From positions 22,517 to 86,516 of the forward strand of contig NZ_MTAV01000061.1 in NCBI RefSeq assembly GCF_002154695.1: DNA of 64,000 nt, in the 5' to 3' direction. The position numbers and the translations under genes were made by a program. The notes beneath the pieces were generated by a model, which was not told the DNA's origin, made no database searches, and saw only the letters and a list, made by a program, of their open reading frames with translations. Below are positions 1 to 7,655 of this stretch, one piece after another. The stretch comes from Nostoc sp. T09 (lineage in GTDB: Bacteria > Cyanobacteriota > Cyanobacteriia > Cyanobacteriales > Nostocaceae). The stretch's first letter is position 1, and each line of letters begins with the position of its first letter.

Positions 1-509
1 TGTTACCCCGTCCAGTTCGCGCAGTGGTGATTGGTTTTCCTAATGTTGGTAAATCAGCGTTAATTAACCGTCTGTTGGGTAAACGGGTAGTTGAAAGTGC
101 AGCTCGTCCTGGTGTGACTCGTCAACTCCGCTGGGTGCGAATCTCCGACCAGTTAGAATTACTAGATGCTCCTGGTGTTATTCCTCTGAAGCTGGAAGAT
201 CAAGAAGCCGCATTAAAATTAGCGATTTGCGATGATATTGGTGAAGCATCTTACGATAATCAACTAGTAGCATCAGAACTTGTAAACATACTTAATTATC
301 TACATGATGTAGCTACTAATTTATTACCACAAAAACCATTAGAAGCCCGCTACGAACTTGACTCTTCACCCCACACAGGAGAAGCATATTTGCAAGCTTT
401 AGCAGAACATCGCTACACAGGTGATGTGGAAAGAGCCGCTAGGCATCTGTTAACAGATTATCGTAAAGGGTTATTGGGTGAAATTCCTTTGGAAGTACCG
501 CCCAATTAA
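1..509 (+). CDS. ylqF: RbgA/YlqF-type ribosome biogenesis GTPase, 5' truncated
   Basis: This is the C-terminal part of a circularly permuted ribosome-assembly GTPase; the frame is open to the left edge, so the start lies outside the window. The visible part contains the P-loop (GFPNVGKSALIN) and the switch/G3 region (LLDAPGVI). In this family G4/G5 precede the P-loop, so they should lie upstream. The tail carries the C-terminal helical domain expected for RbgA. The family GTPase acts late in 50S subunit maturation. The next gene is convergent. The assignment rests on motif order and the PNVGKS-to-DAPG spacing; a related YawG/YjeQ-type GTPase is less likely. Confidence 0.85.
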   Translation, partial: LPRPVRAVVIGFPNVGKSALINRLLGKRVVESAARPGVTRQLRWVRISDQLELLDAPGVIPLKLEDQEAALKLAICDDIGEASYDNQLVASELVNILNYLHDVATNLLPQKPLEARYELDSSPHTGEAYLQALAEHRYTGDVERAARHLLTDYRKGLLGEIPLEVPPN

Positions 510-603
510 TTCATAATTCGTAATTCGTAATTATAGAATTGTCAGGTTTGATCTGGGTTGTTAGGTTGAATCGATTGCTTAAATTGTAAAATCGATAGTT
601 TTG

Positions 604-2070
604 CTATTTATTAGGACAGGAGTTTTTTGTCCGACTTTTCCAAATCCAACCTGGCTCTGGAGAACTAATTTCTATCCAGCCACCCTCTGTTCTGCCAGTT
701 GTTGTGACTTTAGTACCTGCTTTCACAACTTTGCCTGTTTTCCTTTGTCCAGATCCAGATAAAGAGCGTAAGTTTGATGAACTAACAACCATCAGACAAC
801 TTTTTTTCTGTTCAGGTGGATTTGGATCATTTGCTACTTGCTTAACTTCATTTTGAGCAGGCTCTGAAGATGGTTTTTGTGAGTGATTAGCAGACATGAT
901 ACCAACCGCAACTACTGCGATCGCTCCACCAGCCCCGATTAGCAATCGGGATCTTGGAGAGGATTTAGGAATAGAACGCCAGTGAAACGGCGAACTACTA
1001 GGCGATCGCGTTGGATTGGTAGTCATAGTTAACAGTTCATTCTGGGCCTCAGAGGCTCTTAGGGTAGATGGAGCGGTGATAAGTTGTGGTGTAGAACCAG
1101 AGGAAGTTTCGTTATCTGGCGGAATGTAGCTAGGCTTTGCCAGTTCCTGTAGATAGTGCATCACTTTGGTTGCAGTCACATAGCCATCTTTCAAATAGTG
1201 ACCTACCACTTGGGTGACAACAGCTGCTACAGCTGCGGGTGTGTTGGCATTAGTTATGGAAGTGAGTGCTTGGAGTGCATCGGTTGCTGACTGATAGCGG
1301 TATTTGAAGTAATGGCGGATCATCTTATTCAAGATTGATGCCAATTGATCGCTGACTTGAGCATGATGCTGCCATAATATCTCTCCACTGACGGCATCCT
1401 CTCCTAATTGCTTGGGATTCAAGCCTGTTAGAGCTTGGATACAAGTCATACCTAGTGCATAAATGTCGCTACAAGGACGTGGCCTGCCTTGTCCCTGCTC
1501 ACTTGGCATATAGCCTGGGGTTCCAACAGCAACAGTGTCGTTTTTAAGCTGTTCTGGAGTCATCAGTGAGTAACTCTTAATTTGTTTTACAGCCCCAAAA
1601 TCAACCAAGACGATTGTATTGTCAGAAGCACGACGGATTAAATTTTCGGGTTTGAGATCTCGATGAATCACCCCATGACTATGAATAAATTCTAGGATAG
1701 GTAAAACATCTTGCAGTAGTTTAATTACCTGCTCTTCACTCCACCTGCCAGCGGCTACTTCTAACGACAGTGGTTGTCCCTCGATCAACTCTTGCACTAA
1801 GTAAAATTCTTCGTTTTCCTCAAAGTAAGCCAAAAGTCGGGGAATCTGGTCATTGTGTCCCAGCTTTTCTAAAGTTTCGGCTTCCCTATTAAACAAGCGT
1901 CTAGCTAATGGCAAAAATTCGGGGTCGCTAGTAACAGGTTTAAGATGTTTAACGACGCAAGTTGGGTTTCCAGGACGGCGAGTATCTAGGGCTATGTAAG
2001 TATGACCAAATCCGCCTTTGCCTAATAGTTCGACCACTTGGTAACGGTGGTCTAGTAATCTGCCGATCAT
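604..2070 (-). CDS. Ser/Thr protein kinase with C-terminal TM and SH3b domain
   Basis: A 488-residue Hanks-type kinase. Visible motifs are the glycine loop GKGGFG (17-22), the ATP-anchoring Lys41 (VVKHLK), the catalytic loop HRDLKPEN (136-143), DFG (157-159) and the activation-segment GTPGYMPSEQ. The kinase domain ends near residue 275. A hydrophobic stretch around 375-395 looks like a single membrane span, followed by a bacterial SH3 domain (about 425-485, with NLRS and GWIEI) placed on the far side of the membrane. This suggests a membrane receptor kinase with an extracytoplasmic ligand- or peptidoglycan-binding SH3b module. A small co-oriented ORF with a strong ribosome binding site lies 29 bp upstream. 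The substrate cannot be told from sequence. Confidence 0.9.
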   Translation of the reverse strand: MIGRLLDHRYQVVELLGKGGFGHTYIALDTRRPGNPTCVVKHLKPVTSDPEFLPLARRLFNREAETLEKLGHNDQIPRLLAYFEENEEFYLVQELIEGQPLSLEVAAGRWSEEQVIKLLQDVLPILEFIHSHGVIHRDLKPENLIRRASDNTIVLVDFGAVKQIKSYSLMTPEQLKNDTVAVGTPGYMPSEQGQGRPRPCSDIYALGMTCIQALTGLNPKQLGEDAVSGEILWQHHAQVSDQLASILNKMIRHYFKYRYQSATDALQALTSITNANTPAAVAAVVTQVVGHYLKDGYVTATKVMHYLQELAKPSYIPPDNETSSGSTPQLITAPSTLRASEAQNELLTMTTNPTRSPSSSPFHWRSIPKSSPRSRLLIGAGGAIAVVAVGIMSANHSQKPSSEPAQNEVKQVANDPNPPEQKKSCLMVVSSSNLRSLSGSGQRKTGKVVKAGTKVTTTGRTEGGWIEISSPEPGWIWKSRTKNSCPNK

Positions 2071-2099
2071 GGTATAGCTGGACTGAGGTTAACTGTTAA

Positions 2100-2279
2100 C
2101 TAGAATACACTTTTTCCTAAAAGAAGAAGTTTATTGGGAATTTCTTCATAACGCTGATGTATATCTGAATATAATTGTTCCGTAATATTCACTAGATTTA
2201 TAGTTGTCGAAATGCCATTAATAGTGCCATAAAGATAAAGCCAAGGGCTGATAGTTAATATATTCCCAGTCTTAGACAT
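2100..2279 (-). CDS. small hypothetical protein (59 aa) upstream of the kinase
   Basis: An ATG-initiated 59-codon frame (MSKTGNILTISPW... to ...LLLLGKSVF) ending at TAG. A strong Shine-Dalgarno sequence (GGAGG) sits 7 nt before the ATG, which is better than most starts in this window. It runs in the same direction as the kinase gene that begins 29 bp downstream, so the two probably share a transcript. I do not recognise the product. It has no obvious signal peptide or TM segment; the middle is hydrophobic and the C-terminal third is charged. A chance ORF is possible at this length, so confidence rests mainly on the ribosome binding site and spacing. Confidence 0.45.
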   Translation of the reverse strand: MSKTGNILTISPWLYLYGTINGISTTINLVNITEQLYSDIHQRYEEIPNKLLLLGKSVF

Positions 2280-2318
2280 GCTCTAACCTCCAAATTCCAG
2301 AACAGATATTTCACACTC

Positions 2319-3950
2319 ATGACTGAACTCAAACTACGTCTACAAGAGGGAAATACTGAAACAACGGTTTCAGTAGATCAAGATGTATTTACTATTGGCC
2401 GTTTACCGGAATGTAGCTTATATCTACCTTTTGGGGGAGTCTCCCGTAACCATGCCCAGATTGTGAAAACTGCTGATGGGGTGTGGACTATTGCGGATAT
2501 GGGTAGTAAAAATGGAACGCAAGTAAATGAACGTATACTTACTCGTCCACAACAGTTGCATCATGGTGATGTTGTTTGGTTGGGTAATGTGAGTTTACTT
2601 GTTTTTGTTCTAGATCCTGCTGCACAGCCGATGAGTAAGCGTGAGCCAATCAAGGAACGGGATGGGGATAATACTGAGCAAAAAACGATTCTACGGAACG
2701 TCAAACAACTGCAACAGCAATGGATACAAGCTGATAGCAAGGATGGTGATATCAACAATAAGGATATAACCATTGCCCGACTTAAAGACTTGGTAGATAT
2801 CGCAAAAAATCTTTGTGCAGCCACATCTATAGAAGAGATTTTCTTCCAAGTGCAAGAAGTGGTGTTTCGTTACCTAGACAGCATCGATCGCTTGGGATTA
2901 TTAATTGATGTCAATGGTGGGGGAAATCTGGAATTGATGAATGCTGCTACCAGAAACGCTTCCCAACAACAAAATCTAGCAGCTGATGGTAGTTGGATTA
3001 GTCGTAGTATTTGCCAAAAGGTATTTGAAGAAAAAGTTGTCATTCAATCTGCTGATACCCATAAAGATGAACGCTTTTCTGGAGAACACAGCGTTTTGGT
3101 TAAAGGAATTCGCAGCGTCATGGCGGTGCCGTTATGGGATGAGAATAAAGTTGTTGGCGTTCTCTACGCAGATGCACATCTGTCTTCGTACCATTGGGCT
3201 AATGAAGGTGAAGAAGAACTTAGCTTTTTTTCGGCTTTAGCTAACCTTGTAGCTTCTAGCGTGCAACGCTGGCTATTAGTAGATAAACTCAAAAACGAAG
3301 AAGTAATTCGTCACAGGCTAGAACGTTATCACTCTCCGGCTGTAGTTCAGCAGTTAATATCTGTAGGTAGGTTACCAGATGGGCGTTTATCTCCCGCAGA
3401 AAGCGAAATCAGCATTTTATTTGCGGATTTGGTTGGTTTTACTGCCATTTCTGAAAGAGTGACACCAACCGCGATCGCTCAATTACTTAATAATTTATTT
3501 GAAGAGATGCTGCAAGAAGTGTTTGGCTATGGTGGCACTTTAGATAAATATATTGGTGATTGTATTATGGCGTTCTTTGGCGCTCCCGAACCCCAACCGG
3601 ATCATGCCGAACGTGCAATTGCGGCTGCTAAGGGTATGCTAACTCGCTTAGAACGTCTGAATATGAATGGTTTTTGGCAAGAACCTCTACAATTACGCAT
3701 TGCGATTAATAGCGGTAAAGCAGTTGTGGGAGATGTTGGTAGCTCTCAACGGGTAGAATATACGGCTTTAGGGGCTACTATTAACCTGGCTGCACGCATG
3801 GAAGCTGTTTGCCCTCCAGGTGAATGCGTGATTAGTGAAGTTACTTACAAAATGCTTTCACAACCCTTAGACTTTCAAGAAATGGGAAGTTATAGTTTCA
3901 AAGGTATTAATCGTTTAATTAAGGTTTACCAAACAACTATGCATAAATAA
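2319..3950 (+). CDS. FHA-GAF class III adenylyl cyclase
   Basis: A 543-residue soluble signalling protein that should make cAMP from ATP. An FHA phosphothreonine-binding domain occupies residues 24-95 (GR, SRNH, GSKNGTQVN motifs). A GAF sensor domain follows (about 150-315), then a class III cyclase catalytic domain (about 355-540). The two metal-binding aspartates are in FADLVGF (near 370) and YIGDCIM (near 414). The Lys in LDKYIGD and the Thr in VEYTALG occupy the purine-specifying positions, the K/T pair known for the cyanobacterial adenylyl cyclase CyaB1, and NLAARM supplies the catalytic Asn/Arg. It is divergent from the adjacent Ser/Thr kinase, whose phosphorylated targets the FHA domain might read; that link is inference. 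Confidence 0.9.
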   Translation: MTELKLRLQEGNTETTVSVDQDVFTIGRLPECSLYLPFGGVSRNHAQIVKTADGVWTIADMGSKNGTQVNERILTRPQQLHHGDVVWLGNVSLLVFVLDPAAQPMSKREPIKERDGDNTEQKTILRNVKQLQQQWIQADSKDGDINNKDITIARLKDLVDIAKNLCAATSIEEIFFQVQEVVFRYLDSIDRLGLLIDVNGGGNLELMNAATRNASQQQNLAADGSWISRSICQKVFEEKVVIQSADTHKDERFSGEHSVLVKGIRSVMAVPLWDENKVVGVLYADAHLSSYHWANEGEEELSFFSALANLVASSVQRWLLVDKLKNEEVIRHRLERYHSPAVVQQLISVGRLPDGRLSPAESEISILFADLVGFTAISERVTPTAIAQLLNNLFEEMLQEVFGYGGTLDKYIGDCIMAFFGAPEPQPDHAERAIAAAKGMLTRLERLNMNGFWQEPLQLRIAINSGKAVVGDVGSSQRVEYTALGATINLAARMEAVCPPGECVISEVTYKMLSQPLDFQEMGSYSFKGINRLIKVYQTTMHK

Positions 3951-4347
3951 AGCAGAAGGCAGAAAATTAGGTTATTTGTAATTTATATAATGTGAACTTA
4001 AAATTAAGGCAAAATCGGATTTTCACACAATATTCTTTGATGAATATGATTTGATTTTTTCGGTTTTGCAATTAATATTCCAGGCTTTTTTTATATTTTC
4101 TAATGACTCTTTTCTTTCCATAACTACGATCGCAGTCAAATCAGCGCTCAACAAGCCATTCTCAGTTCTCCAACCTAAGTAATGAGTTTTATTATTTAGC
4201 TGCGTCACTAAAAATGACTTCATAAGTTGCATAAAATGCATAGCATAAAGCTGAAATATTCTCTATATACTGAGTTGACGCAAGCTAAGAATCTCTAGTT
4301 TCCAGCAAATTTAACTCAGTAACATAACAGTAAAAAAGGAGCAGAAA
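3951..4347. other. intergenic stretch, AT-rich, no firm gene
   Basis: About 400 bases between the cyclase and the secreted repeat protein. The only candidate gene is a weak 72-codon minus-strand frame listed separately. No clear terminator or repeat was seen. Confidence 0.4.
4023..4241 (-). CDS. possible small hypothetical protein (72 aa)
   Basis: A 72-codon frame from ATG, with further ATGs at codons 4 and 7. The C-terminal half is charged and Lys-rich. It has no recognised motif and no convincing ribosome binding site. It fills an otherwise empty gap, which is the main reason to list it. It could equally be a chance frame in AT-rich DNA. Confidence 0.25.
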   Translation of the reverse strand: MHFMQLMKSFLVTQLNNKTHYLGWRTENGLLSADLTAIVVMERKESLENIKKAWNINCKTEKIKSYSSKNIV

Positions 4348-5508
4348 TTGATCCGGCCATCGCATCTTCAATTTTGGATGACAGTTTTATTAGCCAGCAT
4401 CTTCGTCATCAATAACTTCCCTAGTCGTGCAGCACAAACTCAACCAGAAACAAAAGGTGCAAGTTTACCAACATCCCTTAGGGACAAAATATTACAAGAT
4501 ATGGCTTGGCGATCATTTGTACCTAAGCCAGAAGTGCAGATTCTTACTACGGAGGAAGCTTTATTCAATGGCTGCTTGGATGTTGCACCACCAGATCAAC
4601 TTTGTAGCGCCATTGGTCTTCGTGGTTGGAAAGTCACGATCGCAGCCAGACAAAATCGTTGGATTTATCATGCAACCCAAAATTATGGCTTTAAGTTGAA
4701 TGCTAAAGCAAGTTTATCGCCTGCGATCGCCAATGAAGTTCTAGAAGAAGCATCTTGGCGTTCTGGTTTACCGATTTCCCGACTCAAAATTTACTGGGCG
4801 GAAAACAAAACTTGGGATAATGGCTGCTTTGGTTTGCCAGGTTTAATCTCCTGTATTGCTGCCAAAACACCTGGCTGGCAAGTCACTGTCACTGATGGCA
4901 CAAAGCAACGCTGGGTATATCGCACAGGTTTGTCTTATTCAGTCTTATTTGATATTGCAGCCAGCCAAATCAATCTGAAAATACCACCTAATTTCACAAA
5001 AGGAACTGCAAACGCCGTTTTGCAAGATATGTCCAAGCGTACAGCTATTCCATTAGCTGCGCTGCAAGTTGTGAGTGCTGAACCCAGAATTTTGAATGGT
5101 TGTTTAGATATTGCCCCGCCAGGAACAGCCTGTACTGAGATTGGTTTGGCAGGGTGGCGAGTAGTTGCCCAAGGCTATCAACAACGCTGGGTTTATCATG
5201 TAGCAACCGGACGCGGTTTGAAGTTGAATGGCCCAGAAAGTTTTCCTAGAAAGCTGGTCAGAGGTGTATTGAAAGATGTCTATCCTGCCACAGAAACACC
5301 CCCTGCCAACCTCAAAATCTTTTGGGTAGAACAAAAAGTATGGACAGACAGCTGTCGTGGCTTTCCAGTAAGTGTTCCTAAAGATATTTGTACACCTGGC
5401 AATTTTCCCGGTTGGATTGCCACAACTACCAATGGAGAGCAAAATTGGGTTTATCACACAAGTCTATATGAAGGGGCTACCCTATTTTCAACATCAAAGA
5501 AACAATGA
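4348..5508 (+). CDS. secreted four-repeat protein with paired cysteines
   Basis: A 386-residue protein of unknown function. It starts at TTG, chosen because AAGGAG lies 7 nt upstream and no ATG follows before the signal peptide. A signal peptide (residues 1-28, hydrophobic LLASIFVIN core, cleavage near SRAAQ) directs it out of the cytoplasm. The mature part is four copies of a unit of about 85 residues. Each unit has a helix, a strand, a short cysteine-bracketed loop (NGCLDVAPPDQLC, NGCFGLPGLISC, NGCLDIAPPGTAC, DSCRGFPV...C) and a WVY/WIY strand near its end. The cysteine pairs probably form one disulphide per unit. The product is probably periplasmic or outer-surface; no catalytic motif is visible. 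Confidence 0.75.
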   Translation: MIRPSHLQFWMTVLLASIFVINNFPSRAAQTQPETKGASLPTSLRDKILQDMAWRSFVPKPEVQILTTEEALFNGCLDVAPPDQLCSAIGLRGWKVTIAARQNRWIYHATQNYGFKLNAKASLSPAIANEVLEEASWRSGLPISRLKIYWAENKTWDNGCFGLPGLISCIAAKTPGWQVTVTDGTKQRWVYRTGLSYSVLFDIAASQINLKIPPNFTKGTANAVLQDMSKRTAIPLAALQVVSAEPRILNGCLDIAPPGTACTEIGLAGWRVVAQGYQQRWVYHVATGRGLKLNGPESFPRKLVRGVLKDVYPATETPPANLKIFWVEQKVWTDSCRGFPVSVPKDICTPGNFPGWIATTTNGEQNWVYHTSLYEGATLFSTSKKQ

Positions 5509-5579
5509 GTGAATTCTCATCTTCTTTAAAATTAGAAAAATTAAACTATTATTTAGCTTTTCTGAATACTCAATCACTA

Positions 5580-5623
5580 TCAAAATAGGATTAATAATAT
5601 TTATTGTTATTAACCTATTTTGA
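5580..5623. repeat. long inverted repeat with TCAAAATAGG arms
   Basis: Arms TCAAAATAGG (5580-5589) and CCTATTTTGA (5614-5623) match perfectly. The inner sequence extends the stem by TTAATAA/TTATTAA after one bulged A, giving about 17 pairs. There is no T-run after it, so a simple intrinsic terminator is not the best reading. The arm motif recurs at 5685-5704. Confidence 0.6.
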
Positions 5624-5684
5624 CAATCAGGTAGTTCCAATATCAAGATTTTCATCACCATGTATGGGAACTCAATCTCTGTGC

Positions 5685-5704
5685 CTATTTTGAAGTCAAA
5701 ATAG
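5685..5704. repeat. palindrome CTATTTTGA-AG-TCAAAATAG
   Basis: A perfect 9-bp inverted repeat with a 2-nt centre. It is built from the same motif as the hairpin 60 bp upstream. The tight symmetry resembles a dimeric-regulator operator. It could also be a member of a dispersed palindrome family. Confidence 0.5.
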
Positions 5705-5982
5705 CTAAGAATTTTTATGTCTAAATTATGAATGCTGAGTTATCAAATAGATTTTCCGGTGTACTAATATACGGCATTCATGATGACTACTTAAAAGTAG
5801 AAAAAGCTATAAGTAAAAATACAGAGTATATTGTATAGTTTATTTCTATTTTTATTTTGAAATTGTAATATTAAGCCACCAATTCTTGATGAAAAGACTA
5901 CAATTTGGGTGGTAGCCTCCACAATTTATCTGTGTAACACTAAGAAGCTACCGCAAGTTATTTTTGAACGGGAGGTCAGGTA

Positions 5983-7350
5983 ATGGCTATCGCCACCATT
6001 AATCCCGCTACTGGGGAAACGCTCAAAACCTTTGAGTCACTGAATGATACAGAAATTGCCGCTAAACTGGATTTAGCAGGTCAGGCTTTTGAGCATTACC
6101 GCAAAACGAGTTTTGCAGAGCGATCGCAATGGCTACAAAAAGCTGCTGAGATTTTAGAGCAAGAGAAAGCAGAATTTGCTAAAGTGATGACTCTGGAAAT
6201 GGGCAAGCCTTTGAAGGCTGCGATCGCGGAGGTCGAAAAATGCGCCCTTGTCTGTCGCTACTACGCCGAACACGCTGCTAGTTTCTTAGCTGATGTTACT
6301 GTAGAAACCGATGCGAGCAAAAGTTTTGTTCGCTACCAGCCATTAGGTGTAATTCTCGCAGTCATGCCGTGGAATTTTCCCTTTTGGCAAGTGTTTCGCT
6401 TTGCTGCACCAGCACTAATGGCGGGCAATGTTGGCTTACTCAAACACGCTTCTAATGTGCCCCAATGCGCCTTAGCAATTGAAGATATTTTTCAACGGGC
6501 AGGTTTTCCTAAAGGTGTGTTTCAAACTCTGTTAATTGGTGCTGTCAAAGTTGCCGATTTAATGGCTGATGAGCGAGTTAAAGCTGCTACCTTAACCGGA
6601 AGCGAACCCGCAGGTGCATCTTTAGCTGTGGCTGCGGGAAAACAAATTAAAAAAACTGTTTTGGAATTGGGAGGAAGTGACCCATTCATCGTGTTAGAGA
6701 GTGCTGATTTAACAACAGCAGTTGTCACAGCTACTACAGCACGAATGTTAAATAACGGGCAATCTTGTATAGCAGCGAAACGTTTCATTGTGGCAGAAGC
6801 GATCGCTGATAAATTTGAAAAACTGTTGTTAGATAAATTCCTGTCCTTAAAAGTTGGCGATCCTATGCAACCAGACACCGACTTAGGACCATTGGCTACC
6901 CCTGGTATTCTCCAGGATTTAGATCAACAAGTACAAGCTGCTACTCAAAGCGGCGGTAAAGTTCTTACAGGTGGACATCCTATCTTAGATCGTCCTGGCA
7001 ATTATTACGCGCCAACGATCGTCACAGATATCCCCCAAGATAGTGCGATCGCTCAAGAAGAATTTTTTGGGCCAGTGGCTTTACTATTCCGCGTCCCAGA
7101 TATTGATGCAGCCATTAAACTAGCAAACGCCATACCCTTTGGCTTAGGCGCAAGCGCTTGGACAACAAACGATCAAGAACGCGATCGCTTGGTTGAGGAA
7201 ATCGAAGCAGGTTCGGTATTTATCAACGGTATGGTGAAATCCGACCCCCGCTTACCTTTTGGCGGCATTAAACGTTCTGGGTATGGCAGAGAATTAAGTA
7301 TCCAGGGGATACATGAGTTTGTCAATGTTAAAACTGTGTGGGTTAAATAA
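5983..7350 (+). CDS. gabD: NAD(P)-dependent succinic semialdehyde dehydrogenase
   Basis: A 455-residue aldehyde dehydrogenase. Visible catalytic features are PWNFPFW with Asn131, Lys154 (LLKHAS), the TGSEPAG nucleotide-binding loop (205-211), the general base Glu228 (LELGG) and the nucleophile Cys262 (NNGQSC). The length and the SGSVFINGMVKSDPRLPFGG-like tail fit the short SSADH group. The next gene encodes a ThDP-dependent 2-oxoglutarate decarboxylase-like enzyme. The two enzymes are known in cyanobacteria (Synechococcus PCC 7002 A2771/A2770) to convert 2-oxoglutarate via succinic semialdehyde to succinate, replacing 2-oxoglutarate dehydrogenase. The start is supported by GGGAGG 9 nt upstream. 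Substrate specificity is inferred from the neighbour. Confidence 0.88.
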   Translation: MAIATINPATGETLKTFESLNDTEIAAKLDLAGQAFEHYRKTSFAERSQWLQKAAEILEQEKAEFAKVMTLEMGKPLKAAIAEVEKCALVCRYYAEHAASFLADVTVETDASKSFVRYQPLGVILAVMPWNFPFWQVFRFAAPALMAGNVGLLKHASNVPQCALAIEDIFQRAGFPKGVFQTLLIGAVKVADLMADERVKAATLTGSEPAGASLAVAAGKQIKKTVLELGGSDPFIVLESADLTTAVVTATTARMLNNGQSCIAAKRFIVAEAIADKFEKLLLDKFLSLKVGDPMQPDTDLGPLATPGILQDLDQQVQAATQSGGKVLTGGHPILDRPGNYYAPTIVTDIPQDSAIAQEEFFGPVALLFRVPDIDAAIKLANAIPFGLGASAWTTNDQERDRLVEEIEAGSVFINGMVKSDPRLPFGGIKRSGYGRELSIQGIHEFVNVKTVWVK

Positions 7351-7410
7351 TTAGTTATTAGTCATTGGTCATTAGTCATTGTTAAAACTGTGTGGGTTAA
7401 ATAATTTAGT
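7326..7410 (+). repeat. imperfect 54-bp tandem duplication over the SSADH stop codon
   Basis: The sequence TGTTAAAACTGTGTGGGTTA plus the following AAATAATT occurs at 7326 and again at 7380, a period of 54 bp. The second copy is followed by diverged ATTAGTCATTGG-type repeats. The first copy contains the last SSADH codons and its stop, so this is a local duplication of the gene end into the spacer. Confidence 0.7.
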
Positions 7411-7655
7411 CATTAATCATTGGAATCACAAATGACAATTGACTAATGACAAAGTGCAAAGTCGAGCCAGTCGTGTGGTGAGGCAGCGCGGTCTTGGGGG
7501 TTCGCCCCCAATCCCCAGAGGGGACCCCGAGTCCCCCATGAGCGACTGCCGAAAGGGTTTCCCGACTTGAACGAACTGGCGTTGAGCGAAGGAAACCTCC
7601 GCTCAGAACTTTGTAAGAATGGCAAATGACAAATGACAAAATTGAGGAAATAATA
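7411..7655. repeat. dispersed palindromic repeat in SSADH/2-OGDC spacer
   Basis: GC-rich sequence with GGGGGTTCGCCCCC and CCCCGAGTCCCCC segments, followed by AACGAACTGGCGTTGAGCG and AAACCTCCGCTCAGAA. It is embedded between AATGAC-type short repeats. This composition contrasts with flanking DNA and is typical of intergenic repeat elements of filamentous cyanobacteria. Minus-strand frames here are by-products of the repeats. Confidence 0.5.

Larger units (their letters stand above)
5509..5982. other. intergenic region with two TCAAAATAG inverted-repeat pairs
   Basis: A 474-base gap upstream of the SSADH gene. It holds two inverted-repeat structures built on the same 9-mer (listed separately) in very AT-rich DNA. 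The leader of the downstream gene ends with a strong GGGAGG ribosome binding site. Confidence 0.6.

Noticed and set aside
7406..7639. Minus-strand frames in the SSADH/decarboxylase spacer
   Set aside because: They consist of dispersed repeat sequence and short tandem repeats and have no motif or ribosome binding site.
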